Of a DNA stretch of 64,000 nucleotides, positions 56,102 through 64,000 are shown in pieces. The translations under genes and the position numbers were made by a program. Source of the stretch: Chinchilla lanigera (Eukaryota; Chordata; Mammalia; Rodentia; Chinchillidae); assembly GCF_000276665.1 (NCBI RefSeq), contig NW_004955402.1, positions 8,512,291-8,576,290 on the forward strand, written 5' to 3'. A model generated the notes under the pieces. The model did no database searches, had not been told where the DNA came from, and saw nothing but the letters and a program-made list of their open reading frames with translations. Every line of letters starts with the position of its first letter. The stretch's first letter is position 1.

Positions 56102-58512
56102 CTACCCCTATGTCTTTAAGACTTCCACCTACTTTCTTTTCCAGTAGATGTAGTGTTTCTGCTTTAATATGCAGATCTTTAAACCATTTTGACTTTATTT
56201 TAGTCCATGGTGATAGGCATGGTTCTAGTTTTAGTCTTCAGCATGTGGAAAGCCAGTTTTTCCAGCACCATTTATTAAAGAAGCTATCCTTCTTCCAGTG
56301 AACATGTTTGGCCCCTTTGTCAAAGACAAGATGGCTAAGTGTGTTTGTAGTTGTGTCTACATCTTCTAGTCTATTCCATTAATTTTGACATCTGTTTTTT
56401 GTCAATACCATGCAGGTTTTATCACAGTAGCTATGTAGTATAATTTCAAGTCAGGAACTGTGATACCTCCTGCCTTGTCTTTGTTGTCCAGGATTGCTTT
56501 TGCTATTCTGGGTCTCTTCTGGTTCCAGATGAATTTTAGGAATATTTTCTTTAGATCTGTGAGGCACATTAATGGTATTTTCATCAGGATTGCATTGAAT
56601 GTATATAATGATTTTGGGAATATGGCCATTTTTACAATGTTAGTTCTTCCTATGCATGAGCAAGCATATCTTTCCATTTTCTGAAATCCTCTTTGATCTT
56701 TTTTTATAGTACTGTAATTTTCACTGTATAAATCTTTTACTTCCTTTGTTAGATAGATTCCTGAATATTTCAAGATTTTGGATGCTATTGTGAAAGGTAT
56801 GGCTTCCCTAATTTCTCTCTCAGCATGTTTGTTGTTTGAGTATAGGAATTCTATTCATTTCTGAGTGTTGACTTTGTATCCCACTATGCTACTCAATTTG
56901 TTTATGATTTCTAGGAGTCCTTTGGTGGTTTTTGCGGTCTTCTATGTACAGTATCATGTCAACTGCAAGTAATGGTAACTTCACTTCTTCCTTTCCTATC
57001 CTAATTCCTTTTATTTCTGTCTGTTGTCTAATTGCTCTGGCAAATGTTTCCAGAACTATGTGGAATAGGAGTGATGACAGTGGTCATCCTTGTCTTCTTC
57101 CTGATTTTAAAGTGAAAGCTTTTGGGTTTTGTCCATTTAGTATGATCTTGGTTGTTGGTTTGTTATAGAGGGCTTTTATCAGATTGAGGCAAAGTTGATC
57201 TATTTCAATTTTGTGTAGGGTTTTTAATATGAATAAGTGTTGGACTTTATCAAAAGCTTTTTCTGCATCTGTTGAGATCATTATGTGATTCTTATCTTTG
57301 GCTCTGTTTGATATCATGCATTACATGTATTGATTTGAGGATGTTGAACTATCCTTACATTCCTGGGGTGAATCCCACTAGGTCATGGTATATTATCTTC
57401 TTGATGATTTGCTGCATTCTAGTAGTTAGTATTTTATTGAGAATTTTTGCATCTATGTTCATTAGAAAAATTGGCCTATAGTTCTCTTTAGGTTATGCCT
57501 TTCTCTGGTTTTTGGTATCAGGTAATACTTGCCTCCAGGAATGAGTTGGGAAGAATTATGTCCCTTTCTAGTTCATTAAACAGTTTGAGAAGTATTGGCA
57601 TTAAATCTTCTCTAAATTTCTTGTAGAATTTATTTGTGAAACTATCAGGACCTGGACTTTTCTTCACTGGTAAGTTTTTTTTATTACATTTTCAACTTTG
57701 TTGTGTGATGCTGGGTTATTCAGGAATTGTACATCTTCTTGATTCAGTTTTGGCAATTCATATATATCTAAGAACCTGTCCACTTCTGTGTTTTCCATCT
57801 TACAAAAGTAAAGATTTTCAAAGTAGGTATTGATGTTCTTAACTTCCAAAGGGTCTCTAGTTTCCCCTTTTTCATTCCTAATTGCATGAATTTGAGTTTT
57901 TTCTTTCCTTTTCTTGATAAGGTTGGCTAGAGGTTTATCAATTTTATTTATTTTTTCAAAGAACCAGCTCTTTGATTTATTAATTCTTTGTATTGCTTTC
58001 TTAGTCTCATTTGCATCTATTTCTGCTCTGATCTTTATAATTCCCTCCCTTCTTTGGGCTTTGAGCTTGACTTGCTCTTCTTTTTCTAGAAGTTTGAGGT
58101 GCAGCATAAGGTTATTTATGTTCATTCTGTTTTCCTGATGTGGGAACCCACTACTATAAATTTCCCTCTGAGAACTGCTTTCATTGTGTCCCACAGGTTG
58201 CAGTAGTTTGTATCTGAATTTTCATTTGATTGTAAATATTGTCTAATTCCTTCTGAAGCCCATTGGTTGTTCAGGAGGATGTTATTTAGTTTCCACGTGT
58301 TTATGGAGTTTTTGCAATTTCTTTTGTAATTAATGTCTCATTTCATTGTGCTATAGGATAATTTCAATTCTTCTGCATTTAATTAAGAATGTTATATGTG
58401 CTAGTATATGGTCTATTTTAGAGATTGAGCTGAGAAGAATATGTATTCTAATGTTGGAATGTTGGTGGGTGGAATACTCTGTAAAGGTCTACCAAGTCCA
58501 TTTGTTCACATG

Positions 58513-58760
58513 CTTGGTTTAGTTATGTTATTCCTTTGCTGATTTTTTGTCTAGTCAATCTATGTCTTTGTGACAATGAAGTGTTAAACTCCTGTTACAA
58601 TTGTGTTATTACTTATTTGATTATTCATGATTTTTCATACTTGGCTTAGCTCTGTTATTTCTTTGATGATCTTTTATCTAGTTGATCTACCTCTTTGTGA
58701 CAGTGGGGTGATAAAATCCTGTATTATAATTGTGTTATTTCTTATTTAATTTTTCATGTC
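58513..58760 (-). repeat. 127-bp tandem duplication inside LINE-1 ORF2
   Basis: 'cttggtttagttatgttatt' (58513) recurs as 'cttggcttagctctgttatt' (58640). Parallel blocks 'ctagtcaatctatgtctttg' / 'ctagttgatctacctctttg' and 'acaattgtgttattacttat' / 'ataattgtgttatttcttat' follow. The copies have diverged, so the duplication is old. Confidence 0.85.
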
Positions 58761-59169
58761 TGCTAAAATTTCCTTATATAGTTGTGTGCTCCTACATTTG
58801 GTGCATATATATTTATGACTGTTATCTGTTACTCTTGCAGTTTTCCCCTGACAAGAATGTAGTGACTTTCTTTATCACTTTTGGTTATTATTGGTTTTAA
58901 GTTTACATTGTCTACAAACAGAATAGCTAGTCCTGCTTTTTTCTGGGTTCCTATTGCATGTAGTATTGCTTTCCATCCTTTGACTTTCAGTCTATGAATT
59001 TTCTTTTGAGTTAAATACATTTCTTGTATACAGCATATTGTTGGATTTTGTTTCTTGATCCACTCTGCCAGTCTGTTTCTTTTGATTAGTAAATTGAGGC
59101 CATTTTCATTAATGGTTATTACAGATATATGTTGACTTATCTTTGTCATGTTATTTTCCCACTGTTAGT

Positions 59170-60266
59170 TCTGTACTTTCTCCCTGTGTTTAATTGCTTA
59201 CCTTTTGGGGGGCTTCTTTTCTATTGTTGGTCTTCTAATTGTGGTCATTTTTATCTCTTTGTAGAATATCTTTCAATAGTTTTTGTAAGGTTGGTTTAGT
59301 GGCCATGAATTTTCAACTGATCTTTGTCATATAAGTATCTTATTTCTCCATCAATTTTGAAAGACAGCTTTGCAGGGTATAACAATCTAGATTGGAAATT
59401 GTTTTCTTTCAGGACCTGACATACTTCACTCCAAACTCTTCCTGACTTAATGGTTTGTGTTGAGAAGTCTACTGTGATTCTGATGGGCTTTCCATCATAG
59501 GTGATCTGTTTCTTTTCCCTAACAGCTTTGAATATTCTGTTCTTTTGCTGGATTTCTGGGATCTTGATTATTATGTGTCTGTGTGTAGATTAACTTTGGT
59601 TATGGCTAATTGGAGTTCCAAATGCCTCACTTAAGTTTATGACAGGTTCTTGTCCTATGCTTGGAAAATTTTCTGCTATTACTTCTGCAAATAGTCCTTA
59701 TGTCATTCATATTGCCCCCTGCTCTTTCATTGACACCTGTCAGTCTTATATTGTTCTTCTTCACAGATCTTGCAACTGTTGAATTGTTATTTGCTGGTCC
59801 TTGTTATTTTTATAAGATCTTTCCTTTCATGATCACTGGCTACATTGCTGTCTTCAAGGTCTGAAAGTCTATTTTTCTGTATTGTTCAAGGAGTTTTGAC
59901 AGTTTTGAAAGGAATTTTTAATTGTCTGGATATCTCTTTGAATCCATTTCATACATTCTAATTCTTTCTTATACTGTTCATTCAAAGTTTCCATCATTTT
60001 CTGTGTTCCTCTATTTTTTTAATCTATGTCTTCTTCTGATATGCTGAACAATTCTTTCATCATAGTTGTCATTTCTTTCTTTTTACCTGAGGGATTATTT
60101 CTTACCTGATTTCCTCTATAGCCTGATGTAGTTGTTTCTTTACTTCAGTTGCTATCATTTCAGAAATTTCAGGCATCTGACTGCCATGTTTGTCCATGTT
60201 GATGTTTCCTAGGCTGTTTCTGGGTAGGGTGGAGAGTTTAGATCGCATTTTCGTCTTTCTTTCCAT
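59170..60266 (-). pseudogene. LINE-1 ORF1 remnant
   Basis: Minus-strand reading from an ATG at 60264-60266 gives a basic N-terminus (MERKTKMRSK) and EISEMIATEVKKQLHQAIEE, after which a stop occurs. The predicted coiled-coil part follows. The C-terminal RNA-binding domain at about 59300-59560 has AVREKKQITYDGKPIRI and LYPAKLSFKIDGEIRY, both hallmark ORF1 blocks. Interrupting stops mean no intact protein. Confidence 0.82.
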
Positions 60267-60440
60267 CAGTTTCAAATCTCCCTAGGTTTCCTGGGATTCA
60301 GCATTTTTCCTGAGGCTTCCTGGGTCAGAGTGACCTTCCCGTGATGACAGCAGGGTCAGAGCCAACGGTCCCAGAGTCCCAGTCAGCTCAGGGCCACCTC
60401 CTGGGTGCAAGAAATTTTCCCATAGTGATGGGGGGGGGAA
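60267..60440 (-). other. Short LINE-1 5' UTR
   Basis: About 175 bases between the ORF1 start and the right TSD. GC-rich ('gggtcagagccaacggtccc', 'cagctcagggccacctcctg') with a run of nine or more G's at the outer edge. Short for a LINE-1 promoter, so it may be slightly 5'-truncated. Confidence 0.6.
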
Positions 60441-60604
60441 TGGATCAACTTTAATTCTAAAAAAGAAATTCTTTAATTCTGAGAAAAAAATGCAAGAAAA
60501 TCATAAACTAAGGGCCAGTGTTTCTGGAACTTTGTTGGTCTATTTCTGACCTCTATTTGTCTCATTTCTACCAATGCATCTTACAAAAACAACTTGTGGC
60601 ATTT

Positions 60605-60912
60605 TACATGGTGGATTTATTGGTGCATTAAACAAAATATTTACAGAATTTTAATGTCTTTTAATGTCTGGTACTGTGCTTAATGTTATAAATAACACAG
60701 TAAAGAAGACAGACATCATTACTCTTCTTGTAATTCACCCTCTAGCAATGAAGAAATCACTAAGTAACTGCAATACTATGGAAAAGAATAATGATAAGAA
60801 AAGTCTAGGGGTCTCAAGAGGACATAGGAAGAGCACCAAATTTAGCCTTAGGAAGTACAAAAAAGATTTCAGGAATGATAATGTCCAAGCTGAGATCAGA
60901 AAATATGACTAA
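60605..60912 (+). repeat. Ancient mammal-wide repeat fragment
   Basis: 'tggtactgtgcttaatgtta', 'taaataacacagtaaagaag' and later 'gtccaagctgagatcagaaa', 'agagtcagccagg' follow the pattern also seen at 42555. The 82-codon frame 60664-60912 lies in this repeat. Confidence 0.5.
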
Positions 60913-62380
60913 GAGTCAGCCAGGTCAACTTTGCTAAAGATAAATTTCTTTATTGAATTGTTCACTTTTGTTCATTCTGGGAAAATATGCCAATACTTTT
61001 TTAGATTTCCCACAAAACTCCACAGAGGAGAGATTTAAAGTGTAAATATGACTAAACTAGAAAAATTTTAGACTTATATTAATGGGGTCAAAAAACTGAA
61101 TTCACCCTCCTGATCTAAGGACACTGGGAAATCTTATACTTACTGGTTGTAATAAGAGGATATGATAACAAGTACAGTGACAAAGCCCAAGCAAGCACTA
61201 GATAGCTCTCCTCTTAAATATGAAAGAGATGAAATTTACAATGGTGAAGCATAAATTAATTTAACAGGTTCATCTTATAAGCTATGTTTTTTGGGAAAGT
61301 CTGATTAGCAATAAACTACTTCTCATGAAATAAAATAGCTTTTTTAAATTTACTAAGACACATTTGAATAAAAGAATATTTATGAGAATCTTAGCCTTAG
61401 GGGAATTTCATCTTTCCTTAGGAACTGTGTGAATAGATCTTTGCTACAAGGAATTATTTCATTTATGTTCTATACATAGAATCCCTATCTTCTAGGACAG
61501 AGGGAGGTTGAAATATGAGAGAAAATAATTCTCAAAGAGAGCCTTGGAACTGAATAAGCACCAGCTTACCCACTCCAATAAGGGAAGATAAGAAATTTGA
61601 CAAGAGTTCATTCATGAGGAGAATGAAAAACACGTGCAGAGGATTAAGTTGGTAAAACAGCAGTTTCATCAAACCAAGCATTACAGAATTGTGAGGTGAA
61701 AGCAAAATCCTAAGTACAGTTTAAGAAACTGAGCAAAGAAGATGTATACTGTGAATTAATATTGTAAAACTGACCAGATTTCCTCCAAATTAATGATGTT
61801 GGATCAATCCAAATGTATTCAATGTATGATGCAATTTGCTAAATCTCTGAACTGATGACAGAAATTAACTACAGTATGTCAGATATGGTGCTGACTTAGT
61901 CATCAAAACATCTAGATGAGAGACTGTGGCCCCATAGTTTGCAATTAGTGAAATGGTGATGAGGAAGTAACTCAGTTTCAAAAGAGAATTAGTGGTGTAG
62001 ATAGAATTCAATTATTCCTAATTCCAAGGCCTGTTTTACTTTCCCTGTCATACATGGCAATAAAGAGTGGAAGAGATGAATGTATGTCTAATAATCTTTT
62101 GAATAACAACAGTTTTCTAAGATTATTCTTTGTGAATTCCCCATGCATAATAATTTCAGAGCAGTATTTTTGGCAAGAGATTAAAACTTCTGAGCTAATA
62201 TGCCTAGGAATGTTTCAAATACTCCTGCATCACATTAAGTAAATATAATTGATATAAATTATTATATAAGCTATATCTACATATTACAAATTAGTGGTAG
62301 AGTAGAAAATGATCACTCCTGAGCCATCTCACTACAAATGGTTGCTTACTTCCTCACAATCTTTAGCTAATGTCTCTGTG
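60913..62380. other. Unique AT-rich sequence, no feature seen
   Basis: No recognisable gene or repeat. Confidence 0.4.
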
Positions 62381-62475
62381 TGTTATTCAGCTTTAGGCCA
62401 GTATAACAAAGTACCTGAGATTATAAATTTATGGAGATAAAAGGTTTATTTTGGCTCAGTTTTGGAGGTTTCATG
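62381..62475 (-). mobile_element. MaLR LTR 3' fragment, antisense
   Basis: 'tgttattcagctttaggcca', 'gtataacaaagtacctgaga', 'taaaaggtttattttggctc' and 'agttttggaggtttc' are the reversed last ~95 bases of a MaLR LTR. Confidence 0.7.
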
Positions 62476-63639
62476 ATAGAAATATTTATAATATTCAGTG
62501 GTAAAATGAAAAGGGCAACAATCTGTATATTCTTAAAAATCATTCAGAAGATAAAAATACACAAAAGATAATCTATACAACAAAAGAAAAATAGAAAAAC
62601 AACCAAAATAAGCACAAAAGGAAACAAGAAAAAAACTACACAGTACAGTTTCATAAATTATAATTAGTATAATGCTCTGAAAAATAATGACAATTTTTTA
62701 AATTTAGACTTTTCACTTTAATTCAGAGTAACAGTTCCATCAATGTAACAAAGAGAATAAAATAAAATTACTTTTAATTTTTTAAAAGCTGTATTGGCAA
62801 CATTATAACCAGAGCAGAGAAATTCTCTTTTTCATAGTTGGTCATGTTGATTCAATGTATTTTATAAAAGTCTTTATTTAGCATAGAATTTAAGCAAAAA
62901 ATTCGGTACAGCAAAAATAGCTGTATGATCAGTATAAATACAAAATTTTCAAAATACAAGTGAAAGATACAGAATTGGCAGGATCATATTGAATTTTGAA
63001 TAGTTTTTTCTTAAATGTCCCATGATGGTCATTAAAATTAATAATATACTAGGTCACAAAATATTTAAATAATTCCTAAGAAATTATTTATTGCTCAAGC
63101 TATACATTCCTTAGCATTCCTAACGTGTGTTTTTTAATTATTATATTTAAAATTCTAATTGTATTTAATATTAAATAGACTTTTTATAGTTTTTTAGGTC
63201 ATGGAAATTTTAAGAATTCATGAAAAACCCAATACATAGTATCATCATATATAAATTTAGGAATGGGAAATTTGCATTTAAGAATTTTAGAAGGAAATTA
63301 AAGGGAAGATCATAGATAATATTAAAATGGGAACAGCATTTCCTTTTTTAAATGTCCTCCTAAAAATTTATCTTAAATAAGGAAAACATAAAGATGCACA
63401 GGTTGAAAACATACAAGTGAGTGAATTTTCACTGAGTGAACACAATCTAGTATTTCCCAAATCAGATGATAAAATAGAACATTATCCCACTGACCCAAAT
63501 GCACACTTAAGTCCTTAAAGGTAGCAGTTATCTCAAGTATTTGTTTCTACCTGTTCTCTTCACTCAGTATTCTGTTTGTATTATCTCATGTCACATCTAT
63601 CATGTAATAAATAATATTATGCTCATTTCCTTGTCCTGA
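62476..63639. other. Very AT-rich unique sequence, no feature seen
   Basis: No recognisable gene or repeat. Confidence 0.4.
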
Positions 63640-63925
63640 AATATCTCACTGCTTTAATACATAAAACTGACTTTTTCATTTCCTGTTGGTGGTTTGGTTT
63701 CAGCTTTGAGTATCACAAATAATGCTACAACAAACAGTTATAACCACATGTGAATTGTTTAAGTAGTTTATATACTTCTTTGGAGGAGGAGCAAATGTAT
63801 ACTTAGGAGTAGAACTGCTAGAATTTCAGTTGTAACAATGACTGTCAAAGGCTTCCCAAAGTCATTGTACCAATTTTGATTGTCACAAATAGTGATGAGA
63901 ATTACAGTTGTGCTACATTTTTGTG
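63640..63925 (-). mobile_element. Ancient LINE-1 fragment, antisense
   Basis: 'acaaataatgctacaacaaa', 'cttctttggaggaggagcaa', 'acttaggagtagaactgcta' and 'tcattgtaccaattttgatt' reproduce the order of antisense L1 ORF2 3'-end sequence ('aataatgctgcaataaac', 'ggattgctggat', 'tgtaccaatttacattc'). Confidence 0.7.
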
Positions 63926-64000
63926 TGCAATGAAACTGACCTCTCAATTTTTAATTAACTGAATTATCTGACTCAGGTTTTAAGTTTTTAAACTGAATTT

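Larger units (their letters stand above)
55227..59149 (-). pseudogene. LINE-1 ORF2 remnant (endonuclease-reverse transcriptase)
   Basis: Read on the minus strand from 59149. The endonuclease N-terminus has NENGLNLLIKR and CCIQEMYL, with catalytic N and E in place (58829-59149). The linker region is open at 57664-58194 (EVKNINTYFENLY). Motif A reads [13 protein letters not shown] at 57084-57317. The catalytic box near 56950-56975 reads LAVDMILY instead of FADDMILY, so the first catalytic aspartate is lost. The thumb region is open at 56402-56773, and the C-terminal cysteine region ([18 protein letters not shown]) at 55227-55643. Stops and frameshifts separate the blocks. The plus-strand frames in this interval (for example 55321-55788) are antisense shadows. 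Confidence 0.92.
54299..60440 (-). mobile_element. Full-length-size LINE-1, antisense, 16-bp TSD, inactive
   Basis: A 6.14-kb antisense insertion bounded by 'tggatcaaccttaatt' (54283-54298) and 'tggatcaactttaatt' (60441-60456), 15 of 16 identical. From left to right it holds a T-rich end, an unusual 3' UTR of repeated units (54299-55200), ORF2 (about 59149 down to 55227), ORF1 (about 60266 down to 59170) and a short 5' UTR ending in a G-run. Reverse transcriptase motif A is present. The catalytic FADD box has become LAVD, and many stops break both ORFs. A young ID SINE is nested at 56002-56101 and a 127-bp internal tandem duplication lies at 58513-58760. Confidence 0.93.

Noticed and set aside
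1..64000. CRISPR array, operon or phage-like system
   Set aside because: The SINE, LINE and LTR content is mammalian. No regular short repeats with unique spacers and no dense prokaryotic-style genes are present.

Overview
The window is mammalian, almost certainly rodent, and looks intergenic or intronic. It is AT-rich with few CpGs, has no long open reading frame, and is densely packed with retroelements. The SINE set points to rodents: 7SL-derived B1 elements, tRNA-derived ID elements and B1-ID composite SINEs. It also carries MaLR-type LTRs, rodent-type LINE-1, and older mammal-wide repeats (MIR, L2, a hAT-type MITE, ancient L1). Several ID copies share a distinctive body and have intact target-site duplications (TSDs), so they are recent. 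From that body I suspect a castorid (beaver-like) genome, but this is inference from memory. I recognise no protein-coding gene, tRNA gene, rRNA gene or CRISPR array. Every coding-like stretch I can interpret is decayed LINE-1 ORF1 or ORF2.

Layout. 1-92 is a small CpG-dense block at the left edge. 1080-2690 is a MaLR LTR plus internal region, with a CTCF-like motif. 4894-5960 is a LINE-1 fragment arranged like a twin-priming inversion. It is followed by two GC-richer blocks I cannot name (5961-6660 and 7425-8370); the second contains a ~188-bp tandem unit. 8535-9239 holds a dispersed direct duplication. 9250-17900 has scattered SINEs and ancient antisense and sense L1. 18560-24010 is a sense LINE-1 interrupted by an antisense MaLR LTR with a near-perfect 5-bp TSD. 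24010-34590 is mostly unique AT-rich DNA with a MaLR LTR, L2, a MITE and a B1. 34599-35553 is a solo LTR with a 5-bp TSD. It contains a near-identical 52-bp copy of a sequence from 2.25 kb upstream. 36200-38430 holds young ID insertions, including an inverted pair. 38430-54280 is mostly unique sequence with L2, MLT1-like LTR, MIR, MITE and SINE islands. 54299-60440 is an antisense, apparently full-length but dead LINE-1 of about 6.1 kb, with a 16-bp TSD and a nested young ID. 60457-64000 is ancient repeats and unique DNA.

No genes here work together as a pathway. The biology is insertion history: nested LINE-1, LTR and SINE events, TSDs that order them, structural rearrangements (twin priming, tandem 3'-UTR units, local duplications) and a few possible regulatory motifs. 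All family names come from sequence recall without a database search, so subfamily names are tentative.
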